Both the position numbers and the translations under genes were made by a program. A DNA stretch of 64,000 nucleotides from an uncultured Clostridia bacterium (GTDB lineage: Bacteria; Bacillota; Clostridia; Christensenellales; CAG-917): positions 62,001 through 126,000 of the forward strand of contig CALVNH010000002.1 in the NCBI GenBank assembly GCA_944349635.1, written 5' to 3'. The notes beneath the pieces were generated by a model, which was given only the letters and a program-made list of their open reading frames with translations, was not told the DNA's origin and ran no database searches. Below, piece by piece: positions 1 through 7,404 of the stretch (positions are counted from its first letter, which is position 1; the number at the start of each line of letters is the position of its first letter).

Positions 1-1
1 G

Positions 2-970
2 GAAATCCAGTCCAGTCTTTTCGACTTCCTGGACGACGAAAAGTTTTCTTCGAAATGCGTGGGAAGCCTCGAAGAACTTGCGGAATATCCCTGCGACATT
101 CTTGTATCCGCCGTCAGCGGCATTGCGGGCCTGTGGGCGGCTGTCGCGACACTCAAACGGGGCGGAATCCTCGCAATCGCCAACAAAGAAACAATCGTAT
201 GTGCCGGACGTCACCTGAAAGCGCTGGAGAAGAAATACGGCGGTAAAATACTTCCTCTCGATACGGAACATTCGGCAATTCAACAATGCCTTGCGGGAGA
301 GGACGAAAAGTATGTAAAGAACGTAATCCTCACGGCAAGCGGCGGCGCTTTGCGCGACCTTCCCGTCGAAAAACTGGCAAAAGTTACGGCAAAAGACGCG
401 CTCAATCACCCGGTATGGAATATGGGCAAAAAGGTTACAATCGATTCGGCGACTCTCTTCAACAAGGGATTGGAAGTCATCGAAGCGATGCACCTTTTCT
501 CTTTACCGCCCGAAAAAATCAAAGTTGTCATGCACCGCGAAAGCATCATTCACGGAATGGCGGAATTTTCGGACGGCAGCGTCAAAGCTCTCCTCAGCGT
601 GCCCAGTATGTCTCTCGCCATCGAAAGCGCACTGTTCTATCCGCACAAAGCAAAGGACTCCGTGCCCGAACTCGACCTTGCCAAAATCGGGGAACTGAAT
701 TTTTCCGCTCCCGACACGGAACGCTATCCTTGTCTCGCTCTTGCAATGAAAGCCGCCCGTATGGGCGAAGGAGCCTGCATAGCGCTTTCCGCCGCCGACG
801 AAGTTCTGGTGGACGCATTCCTTAACGGCTCGCTGCGCTTCAACGACATTCCGACGACTCTCGAAAAGGTGCTTGCGAAATTCGGCAAAGTCAAGGAAGC
901 GGCTCTGGAAGACATATATGGCATAGACGCCGAAGCCCGCAAATACACTTATTCCGTAGGAGTAAAATAG
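2..970 (+). CDS. dxr: 1-deoxy-D-xylulose 5-phosphate reductoisomerase, 5' end cut by the window
   Basis: Converts DXP to 2-C-methyl-D-erythritol 4-phosphate with NADPH, the committed step of MEP isoprenoid synthesis in the cytosol. The reading frame is open to base 2, so the start and the NADPH-binding N-terminus lie outside; about 322 of the usual 380-400 residues are present. Family blocks follow in order: ANKETIVCAG, LDTEHSAIQQCL, LTASGGALRD, then MGKKVTIDSATLFNKGLEVI with the metal- and substrate-binding acidic residues, and the HRESIIHGMAEF segment. The stop overlaps the rseP start by one base, so the two are translated as an operon; dxr-rseP-ispG is the usual clostridial order. Confidence 0.96.
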   Translation, partial: EIQSSLFDFLDDEKFSSKCVGSLEELAEYPCDILVSAVSGIAGLWAAVATLKRGGILAIANKETIVCAGRHLKALEKKYGGKILPLDTEHSAIQQCLAGEDEKYVKNVILTASGGALRDLPVEKLAKVTAKDALNHPVWNMGKKVTIDSATLFNKGLEVIEAMHLFSLPPEKIKVVMHRESIIHGMAEFSDGSVKALLSVPSMSLAIESALFYPHKAKDSVPELDLAKIGELNFSAPDTERYPCLALAMKAARMGEGACIALSAADEVLVDAFLNGSLRFNDIPTTLEKVLAKFGKVKEAALEDIYGIDAEARKYTYSVGVK

Positions 971-2064
971 TGTTTTCAGCAACGTGTGCCACTGCGAGTG
1001 AGATTTTCACTTATATAGGCTATATACTGCTTGCCCTCGTCGCTTTGATGATTATGATTGTCATTCACGAACTGGGGCATTATCTCGCAGGGAAATTGCT
1101 CGGATTCAAAATCGACGAATTCGGCATAGGTTTCGGCCCCGCGATTTTCAAGCATACCAACAAAAAGAACGGAGAAGTCTTCTCGTTGCGTCCGTTTCCC
1201 ATAGGCGGATTCTGCGCCTTTCACGGCGAGGACGAAGAAGGAAACGGAGACGAACACGCTTTCAACAATCAAAAACCCTGGAAACGGCTGATAGTGCAGT
1301 TTTCGGGCGCGCTTTTCAATTTTCTCAGCGCTATTCTGATTATCACGATTTATTTCACGGCATACGGGCAAATTCTGCCCACAGTCGTGGCGGCATACGA
1401 CGTAAACGGCGCTCCAAACGCATTCGTGGCCGGAGACGTGATTCTCAACGTCGACGGAAAACAAGTCAACGTAATGACCACGGACGACGTCAATCTGGTG
1501 TTTTCCAAGGCGCAGGACGGGGTGAAAGTCCGCGTGCTTCGCGACGGCGAAGTGGTGGAACTTGTCGTCACGCGAGGCGATTACACCATAACCGACGACG
1601 AATACCTGGAAGAAGGCGAATCGCCTGAGCACAACGGTCTCGGCATAGTTTACGGACTGACCAACGCAAAACTCGGCTTTTTCCGTGCTCTCGGGCGTTC
1701 GTTCGGTTTCAGCTTTTTCATAGTTTTCAAAATACTGGCGTCGATAGGAGCACTGCTCACGGGAGCAATAGGACTGGAAAGCGCGGGAGGCACGATTACC
1801 GTTATAAAAACAATGGCGGAAGTGAGTGCCGCCGGATTCGGCAGCTTCCTGTACGTCATGGCGGTGATTTCGGCAAACCTTGCCGTTATGAATCTCTTGC
1901 CGATACCGGCTTTGGACGGTTCGCGAATGGTATTCACCCTTATCGAAATGATTTTCCGAAAACCGGTGCCGCGCAAAGTGGAAGCGGTGATACACGCCGT
2001 AGGGCTTGTCCTGTTGCTTGTGCTTGCGGTGTTTCTCGACGTATTCCACCTGGTCAAGAATTGA
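970..2064 (+). CDS. rseP: RIP metalloprotease (site-2 protease, RseP/RasP family)
   Basis: Membrane-embedded zinc protease that cleaves transmembrane helices, typically of anti-sigma factors, after a first cut by another protease. The HELGH zinc motif is at residues 33-37 inside the first membrane helix. A PDZ-like region follows (about 140-200) and the second family motif, NLLPIPALDGSRM, lies near residue 310 before the last helices. 364 residues is normal. The start is GTG at 970, overlapping the dxr stop; an AGGAG 7 nt upstream supports it. Its substrate cannot be told from this window. Confidence 0.95.
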   Translation: MFSATCATASEIFTYIGYILLALVALMIMIVIHELGHYLAGKLLGFKIDEFGIGFGPAIFKHTNKKNGEVFSLRPFPIGGFCAFHGEDEEGNGDEHAFNNQKPWKRLIVQFSGALFNFLSAILIITIYFTAYGQILPTVVAAYDVNGAPNAFVAGDVILNVDGKQVNVMTTDDVNLVFSKAQDGVKVRVLRDGEVVELVVTRGDYTITDDEYLEEGESPEHNGLGIVYGLTNAKLGFFRALGRSFGFSFFIVFKILASIGALLTGAIGLESAGGTITVIKTMAEVSAAGFGSFLYVMAVISANLAVMNLLPIPALDGSRMVFTLIEMIFRKPVPRKVEAVIHAVGLVLLLVLAVFLDVFHLVKN

Positions 2065-2170
2065 CATAAGCTCCGATATTGCAGAGGTCCGAAAACAGAG
2101 ACGAATATGCACAAATTCACGCAAGCCGTGACAAGTGAACGTTGCTTGGATTCTTTCCGCCGCAACTTCC

Positions 2171-2198
2171 TTGATTTTTGGGGCGACTGTGCTAAAAT
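2171..2198 (+). promoter_or_regulatory. Promoter of ispG, -10 box 8 nt before the ATG
   Basis: TTGATT (2171-2176), 16-bp spacer, TAAAAT (2193-2198). The ATG at 2207 follows after 8 nt with no Shine-Dalgarno sequence, so transcription would begin within a base or two of the start codon. Confidence 0.6.
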
Positions 2199-2206
2199 GT
2201 AAACGT

Positions 2207-3280
2207 ATGAAACAAATGCGAAAAACTAGACAGGTAAAGGTGGGCAACATCGCAATCGGAGGCGGAGCACCCGTAACCGTTCAGTCCATGCTCAACACGA
2301 AAACCACGGATGTGGACGCATGTCTGAAACAAATTTCGGAGCTGACTGACGCGGGTTGCGATTTGATTCGCATTGCCGTTCCCGACGAAAACTCCGCGAC
2401 CGCTTTCGGCATCATTGCCGCGCGGACGGGCTTGCCGTTGATTGCCGACATTCACTACAACTATAAACTTGCGCATCTGGCTCTCGACAACGGTGCCAGA
2501 AAAATCCGTATGAACCCCGGCAATATGCGCGATTTCGGACAAATCAAAGAACTTGCACGCCGAATGAGCGGAGAGGGCATTCCCGTACGCGTCGGCGTCA
2601 ACGGCGGTTCCTTGCACCCCGATTACAAAACCATGGATGAAGCCGACGCACTGGTGGCAAGCGCGCTGGACTGCGCCGAAGTGTTCGAAACCTGCGGATT
2701 GAAGGACATAGTTGTGGCAATCAAAGCCTCCGACGTCAAAGTGATGACGGAAGCCAACAGAAAACTTGCCGCAATTTGCGACTATCCTTTGCACCTCGGC
2801 GTCACGGAAGCGGGCACAATGAGAAGCGGACTGATAAAATCGGCGCTCGGAATAGGCACGCTGTTACAGGAGGGCATAGGCGACACGATAAGGGTTTCCC
2901 TCTCGGCGCCTCCCGTGGAAGAAGTGCTTGCGGGGAAAACCCTGCTTCGCACCCTCGGGCTTCGCCGAAACTGCGTGGAAGTGGTGTCCTGTCCGACGTG
3001 TGCGCGCACGGAAATCGACGTGGAAAAACTTGCAAACGCAGTGGAACGCGTTACGGCACACGTTACGATTCCTCTGAAAATTGCCGTCATGGGGTGCCCG
3101 CTGAACGGAATAGGTGAAGGAGAGGGCAGCAATCTCGGCGTCGCAGGCGGCAAAGAGAAATCCGTCATACTGAAAGACGGCAAGATTTTCGAAACGGTGA
3201 GCAGCGAACTGCTCATTCCGCACTTCATGACATTGCTGGATGAATATATTGAAGAGTATTCTAAAAATCAGCATAATTGA
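2207..3280 (+). CDS. ispG: 4-hydroxy-3-methylbut-2-en-1-yl diphosphate synthase (flavodoxin)
   Basis: Iron-sulfur enzyme of the MEP pathway that reduces ME-cPP to HMBPP. The TIM-barrel N-terminus begins RKTRQVKVGNIAIGGGAPVT with VQSMLNTKTTD next. The C-terminal cluster ligands are intact: CPTC, 31 residues, C, six residues, E (MGCPLNGIGE), with I where the family usually has P in NGPGE. The ATG at 2207 is preferred over an upstream in-frame start at 2135 because the extra residues have no family match; ATG 2216 is also possible. About 357 residues. The last codons carry the left arm of a 37-bp dispersed inverted repeat. Confidence 0.95.
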   Translation: MKQMRKTRQVKVGNIAIGGGAPVTVQSMLNTKTTDVDACLKQISELTDAGCDLIRIAVPDENSATAFGIIAARTGLPLIADIHYNYKLAHLALDNGARKIRMNPGNMRDFGQIKELARRMSGEGIPVRVGVNGGSLHPDYKTMDEADALVASALDCAEVFETCGLKDIVVAIKASDVKVMTEANRKLAAICDYPLHLGVTEAGTMRSGLIKSALGIGTLLQEGIGDTIRVSLSAPPVEEVLAGKTLLRTLGLRRNCVEVVSCPTCARTEIDVEKLANAVERVTAHVTIPLKIAVMGCPLNGIGEGEGSNLGVAGGKEKSVILKDGKIFETVSSELLIPHFMTLLDEYIEEYSKNQHN

Positions 3281-3289
3281 GAATACTTT
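3253..3289 (+). repeat. 37-bp dispersed inverted-repeat element, copy 1
   Basis: Left arm AGAGTATTCT (3253-3262), 17-bp spacer, right arm AGAATACTTT (3280-3289). Nine of ten arm positions pair. It overlaps the ispG stop codon and lies 70 bp before the PolC-like gene. Four other copies with the same arm length and spacer length lie at 16261, 35883, 43773 and 54269. Confidence 0.8.
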
Positions 3290-3311
3290 TCCGCTTTAAC
3301 TGTAATAACTG

Positions 3312-3351
3312 GCACAAAATTCCCTCCGGAAGTAGGAATCTTGTGCGGAGG
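3312..3351 (+). promoter_or_regulatory. Hairpin next to the PolC-like gene RBS with an anti-SD loop
   Basis: GCACAAAATTCC (3312-3323) pairs with GGAATCTTGTGC (3335-3346) with one mismatch. The stem ends directly before the GGAGG at 3347. CCTCCG (3323-3328) is complementary to CGGAGG (3346-3351), the ribosome binding site itself, so two exclusive folds are possible. Function is inferred only. Confidence 0.45.
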
Positions 3352-3358
3352 TAACCCG

Positions 3359-4954
3359 GTGAACGTAAAGTTTGTAGAAGAATTCCGAAAAGCTTCCGAC
3401 GGAAAGTTCGGAATGCTGAAATTCAATTCCGCAATCTATTCGCGCGACACGCACCGCTTACAGGTGCGCTTTATAGTTGCCGCAAAGGACGCCTCATTGC
3501 TTACCGACGACGTGAAAAACGGAGTTGCAAAAACCGTTGCCGACATGTTCAACGGCGTGGAAACCGAGGTGCAGTACATAAGAACCTTTGCCGACGAAAA
3601 CACCGTTTTCAATAAAATAGTCGAATTTTTCAACCTGAATAATCAGATGGTGTTCAGACGGTTGAAAAGAGAGAACGTCTCGGTGTCGCTGTCCGACGAT
3701 TATCTCACCGTGGAGCTACTCTTCGACGCTCCTACCTGCAAGATGCTTGCCGCAGCAAACACGGAAGAGAATCTGAAAGACTTTCTCGACGTGAACTTCA
3801 ATCTCGGCATCGACGTTTCCGTACGCGAAACATTCTTCTCCGACGATAACGACGCGTCGGATTCCACCGAACCCATTGACACGGTGGTGTATTCCACGGC
3901 TTCTTTGCGGCTGGTTCGCATAGAAAATCCCGAAAAGGTGTATGCAAGAGGAAAAATCGCGGGACTGGGGCAGCTTCCAAACTATATTGGAGACGTGAAA
4001 AATGCCGCGGAAAACATGGTTTTGTGCGGAAAGGTAGCGGGTGTCTCCAAAAAGATGTACAACAACAAGAAGTTCTCTCCCGACGACCCCAAAAGCGGGC
4101 CCGAACAACTTCCGCTGATACGCTTCGTCCTGGATGATACCACCGGAAGAATGGAGTGTGTCTGTTTCCCTCGTCCCGAAGAGGCGGTAGCGCTGGAACA
4201 ACTTGCCGAAAAAGAGGAAGTTGCAGTGGCGGGGAAGGTATCGCTTTCGTCCTATACGGGACAGCTTAGTCTCGCCGTCAACGCGCTTTTCAGATGCAAA
4301 ATCGATTATTCTTCCATAAACGTCACGCCCTCGAAGCCGGCTCCGCCCAGATATTCCGTCGTCAAACCCGTGCCGTATGAGGAGCCGCCCCGCAGAACGC
4401 TGCTGGACGAATCAGACGAAAAAGTCGAGGAAACCCCGGAATTCATGCGAAACAAGACCTTCGTGGTTTTCGATTTCGAGGCCACGGGACTGAACATCGC
4501 AGAAATAGAACCCATTGAGATTGGCGCGGCAAAAATCGTCAACGGCAAAGTTACCGAAACTTTCTCCTCCTTGCTTAATCCGGGCATGAAAATTCCCGAT
4601 TTGGTAGTGGAAAAGACGCATATAACCGACAAAATGGTGGCGGATAAACCCGCTTTCAAGGACGTTTTGCCCGATTTTTTCAAATTCACGAGAGGCGCGG
4701 TGCTTGTGGGGCATAACCTTTTGGGCTACGATTTTCCTTTGCTCTCCAAGTATGCCGAAGCGGAAGGGTACATCTTCGACAACGACACGGAGGACACCCT
4801 TATTCTCGCGAGAAAATACATCCCCGAGGTTAAACGTTGGGGACTTGAAGACCTGTCGAAAGCATTTTCCATAGTGCACGACGACGCTCATCGCGCTATG
4901 GCGGACGTGCTGGCAACCGCAGAACTCCTGAAAATCATCGCTTCCAGATTCTGA
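3359..4954 (+). CDS. PolC-like protein: N-terminal and OB domains plus DEDDh 3'-5' exonuclease, no polymerase
   Basis: Sits exactly where clostridia carry polC (between ispG and rimP) but has 531 residues instead of about 1,430. Visible parts in order: a PolC-type N-terminal domain (about 1-190), an OB-like region (about 195-320, with two GK(I/V)AG strands), a proline-rich linker and a DEDDh exonuclease (about 365-531). The catalytic set is complete: D372 and E374 in DFEATG, D458 in GHNLLGYD, H511 and D516 in HDDAHRAMAD. There are no PHP or polymerase palm/finger sequences before the TGA, and none in the next 350 bp. GTG 3359 was chosen because GGAGG lies 7-8 nt upstream. Probably a stand-alone proofreading or repair exonuclease; RNA substrates are not excluded. 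Confidence 0.85.
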   Translation: MNVKFVEEFRKASDGKFGMLKFNSAIYSRDTHRLQVRFIVAAKDASLLTDDVKNGVAKTVADMFNGVETEVQYIRTFADENTVFNKIVEFFNLNNQMVFRRLKRENVSVSLSDDYLTVELLFDAPTCKMLAAANTEENLKDFLDVNFNLGIDVSVRETFFSDDNDASDSTEPIDTVVYSTASLRLVRIENPEKVYARGKIAGLGQLPNYIGDVKNAAENMVLCGKVAGVSKKMYNNKKFSPDDPKSGPEQLPLIRFVLDDTTGRMECVCFPRPEEAVALEQLAEKEEVAVAGKVSLSSYTGQLSLAVNALFRCKIDYSSINVTPSKPAPPRYSVVKPVPYEEPPRRTLLDESDEKVEETPEFMRNKTFVVFDFEATGLNIAEIEPIEIGAAKIVNGKVTETFSSLLNPGMKIPDLVVEKTHITDKMVADKPAFKDVLPDFFKFTRGAVLVGHNLLGYDFPLLSKYAEAEGYIFDNDTEDTLILARKYIPEVKRWGLEDLSKAFSIVHDDAHRAMADVLATAELLKIIASRF

Positions 4955-5203
4955 CATTTCAACGGAACGCAAGCGTTTTCGTTTTCGGGAATGCCTAATT
5001 TCCACCGTTTCGACAGCCTTCGGTGTCTCAAAACCGCAAAGACAAGAGGACATTTTACCGCTGCCGACCGAATATTAGACTATCGTCACAAATAGTGGCA
5101 CCTTGTAGCCGTAAAACGTTTTGATTTCGTTTTGATTTTTTCTCAACTTTCTTCGGTAAAAGAGTTAAACAATAATATTTTACATATTTGTAACGTAAAA
5201 CGC

Positions 5204-5277
5204 TTGCATTTTCGGTTGCATTGTGGTAAATTCAATACGCTTAGTAGTTCTTACTTGAGTGAGCCCTCCGCTCACTC
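5204..5277 (+). promoter_or_regulatory. Promoter and attenuator-like hairpin of the rimP-nusA-infB operon
   Basis: TTGCAT (5204-5209), 17 bp, TAAATT (5227-5232) with a TG one base upstream of the -10. About 25 nt into the transcript GAGTGAGC (5257-5264) pairs with GCTCACTC (5270-5277) around a 5-nt loop, followed by TTTGTTTT. This looks like the short terminator-like leader often found before rimP in Firmicutes. The 4955-5203 gap upstream shows nothing else. Confidence 0.65.
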
Positions 5278-5303
5278 TTTGTTTTAGAAAAGGAGAATGT
5301 GCC

Positions 5304-5792
5304 ATGTCTGCAACCGACGCCGCCGCTTTTTTTTCGCCCGAAGGACGGGAAAAAGTCGAAAAAGCCATAAGGTCTGCCGTTGACGGTCTCAGCGGTTACG
5401 AAACCGTCGAAATACGCTATACGAAGGAGTACGGCAAACTGAATCTCACCGTTTTTATTTGGAAGGCGGAAGACGACATTACGCTGGACGACTGCGAAAC
5501 GGTGCACAATGCCGTTTCCGACGTTCTCGACGGACTAGACGACCTTTTCCCGGACGATTACGTTCTGAACGTCTCCTCGTCCGGACTGGACAGACCCGTC
5601 GTGTCGGACGACGATTTCCGCCGCGCTCTCGGCACGGAAATCGAGGTATGTTCCAAAGAGGGCAAAATACACGGCATTCTGAAAGAATATTCCGCACAGG
5701 ACTTCACAATCGTTACGGGAGACAAAAACCCGAAAGATAAGACAATATCACGAAATAACAAAACCAAGGTGCAACCCTACATCAGGTTTTAG
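5304..5792 (+). CDS. rimP: Ribosome maturation factor RimP
   Basis: Cytosolic factor for 30S subunit assembly. The N-terminal alpha/beta domain (VEIRYTKEYGKLNLTVFI, then the DCE-VH-AVSDVLD segment) and the family signature LNVSSSGLDRPV are clear; the C-terminal SH3-like barrel covers about residues 105-160. 162 residues, a normal length. The ATG at 5304 has AGGAG 8 nt upstream; an earlier GTG in frame lies inside the leader hairpin and is rejected. First gene of the operon that continues with nusA. Confidence 0.95.
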   Translation: MSATDAAAFFSPEGREKVEKAIRSAVDGLSGYETVEIRYTKEYGKLNLTVFIWKAEDDITLDDCETVHNAVSDVLDGLDDLFPDDYVLNVSSSGLDRPVVSDDDFRRALGTEIEVCSKEGKIHGILKEYSAQDFTIVTGDKNPKDKTISRNNKTKVQPYIRF

Positions 5793-5801
5793 GAGGAAAA
5801 A

Positions 5802-6887
5802 ATGGTTAACAAAGAATTCTTTCAAGCGTTGGAATTACTTGAAAGCGAGAAGAAAATCTCGAAAGAGTTGCTCATCGAATCTCTCGAAGCGGGTCTGGTT
5901 TCCGCCTATAAGAAGGAATACGGCGAAAGCAGAAACATAGCCGTCAGACTCAACGAAGAAAAGCAGAGCATCAAGGTCTTCGCACACAGACTCGTCGTCG
6001 AAGAGGTCGAGGACGAAGACACGCAGATTTCTCTCGAAGAGGCGCAGGAAATCAAGCCGTCTTACAAGGTCGGTGACGTCGTCATAGAGGACATCACGCC
6101 CAAACAGTTTTCGCGCATTGCAGCCCAAACCGCGAAGCAAGTGATTATGCAACGCCTCAACGACGCAAAGAAAGAATACATCCTCAACGAAATGAGCGAA
6201 AAACAGGGTGAAATTCTCAATGCCGTCATCAGACGCAAAGAGGGCACCACGGTTTACGTCGAAATCAGCGGCACTCAGATGGAAGGCGTAATGATGCAGT
6301 CCGACCAGGTTCCCACCGAAACGTACAACGTCGGCGACGTGGTCAAGGTTTACATCAAGAAAATCAGAGATACCATTCGCGGCGGCGCACAGGTCGTCGT
6401 GTCGAGAAGTTCCGCAGGTTTCGTCAGACGCCTGTTCGAACTGGAAGTTCCCGAAATCAAAGCAGGGCTGGTCAAAATCATGTCCATTGTCCGCGAAGGC
6501 GGCTTCCGCACGAAACTTGCCGTCTATTCCGAAGACCCCAACGTGGACGCGGTCGGCGCGTGTATCGGCAATAAAGGCGTCCGCGTGAACGCAATCGTGG
6601 CTGAACTCGGCGGCGAGAAAATCGACGTCGTGGAATGGTGTGCAGACCCCATAGAGTACATCGCGAGAGCGTTGAGCCCCGCACAGGTACTCATGGTGTC
6701 CATCAACGAAGAGGAAAAGAACGCAAAAGTCGTCGTTCCCGACGAAAAACTGAGCCTCGCAATCGGCAGAAACGGTCAGAATGCACGTCTTGCCGCAAAG
6801 CTCACCGGTTGGAAAATCGACGTCAAACCCTATTCCAGCGTGATGCCGTCGGAGCTTTCAGAAGAAGGAAATTCCGATGCCGAGTAA
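5802..6887 (+). CDS. nusA: Transcription termination/antitermination factor NusA
   Basis: Binds RNA polymerase and nascent RNA and controls pausing, termination and antitermination. Domains in order: N-terminal polymerase-binding domain (1-125), S1 (about 135-200), KH1 (about 205-280, IGNKGVRVNAIVAELGGEKI) and KH2 (about 285-345, IGRNGQNARLAAKLTGWKID). 361 residues, as in Gram-positive NusA without the C-terminal acidic repeats of Proteobacteria. AGGAGG ends 5 nt before the ATG. It overlaps ylxR by 11 bp. Confidence 0.97.
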   Translation: MVNKEFFQALELLESEKKISKELLIESLEAGLVSAYKKEYGESRNIAVRLNEEKQSIKVFAHRLVVEEVEDEDTQISLEEAQEIKPSYKVGDVVIEDITPKQFSRIAAQTAKQVIMQRLNDAKKEYILNEMSEKQGEILNAVIRRKEGTTVYVEISGTQMEGVMMQSDQVPTETYNVGDVVKVYIKKIRDTIRGGAQVVVSRSSAGFVRRLFELEVPEIKAGLVKIMSIVREGGFRTKLAVYSEDPNVDAVGACIGNKGVRVNAIVAELGGEKIDVVEWCADPIEYIARALSPAQVLMVSINEEEKNAKVVVPDEKLSLAIGRNGQNARLAAKLTGWKIDVKPYSSVMPSELSEEGNSDAE

Positions 6888-7134
6888 CCCTGTGAACACC
6901 CGCAAATGCGCCGCTTGCCGCGCTCACGGCGACAAAGCGGAAATGATTCGCGTTTGCCGTACTGCGGACGGAAGAGTTTTCGTAGATTCCAACAAAAACT
7001 CCGGCGGTCGTGGCGTGTGGGTGCACAGGAACGGGAACTGCGTCGACGTACTTGCGAAAAAGAAAGCCTTGAACGCCGCTTTCAAATGTCAGGTTGCGGA
7101 CGACGTGTACAAAAGACTTTATGACGAACTCTAA
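6877..7134 (+). CDS. ylxR: YlxR family (DUF448) RNA-binding protein
   Basis: 85-residue basic protein of the YlxR fold, encoded between nusA and infB in most Firmicutes. The signature RKCAACRAHGDK-EMIRV is at residues 9-26 and GRGVWVHRN around 46-54. The structure suggests RNA or nucleic acid binding; a regulatory role has been proposed in Bacillus. Starts within the end of nusA and overlaps ylxQ, so translation is coupled. Confidence 0.93.
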   Translation: MPSNPVNTRKCAACRAHGDKAEMIRVCRTADGRVFVDSNKNSGGRGVWVHRNGNCVDVLAKKKALNAAFKCQVADDVYKRLYDEL

Positions 7135-7402
7135 AATCGCATCTTACGTGGGGTTTGCCCAACGGAGCGGAAAGGTGCTGTACGGCGAAGACAGAATTTG
7201 CGAAAAACTCAAACTTTGTCACGTCGTGCTTGCGGATTCCGCCGCGTCGGACAAGTTTCGCGAAAGACTGCAATACAAGTGTAAGGGTACTCCTTATTTC
7301 GAGATGGACTCCCTGAACGCCGCGACTCACCGCGACAACGTAAAGGCAATCGGCATCACCGATGCCGAACTTGCCGGAGCAATTATAAACCTATTGAGGT
7401 AG
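7121..7402 (+). CDS. ylxQ: L7Ae/L30e-like RNA-binding protein YlxQ
   Basis: 93-residue member of the ribosomal L7Ae/L30e family. Typical features are SYVGFAQRSGKVLYGED at the start, a VVLADSAASDKF strand, and a C-terminal ITDAELAGAI helix. It should bind kink-turn-like RNA. The ATG at 7121 overlaps the ylxR stop; an in-frame start at 7094 would lie deep inside ylxR. infB follows 2 bp after the stop. Confidence 0.92.
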   Translation: MTNSKIASYVGFAQRSGKVLYGEDRICEKLKLCHVVLADSAASDKFRERLQYKCKGTPYFEMDSLNAATHRDNVKAIGITDAELAGAIINLLR

Positions 7403-7404
7403 CT

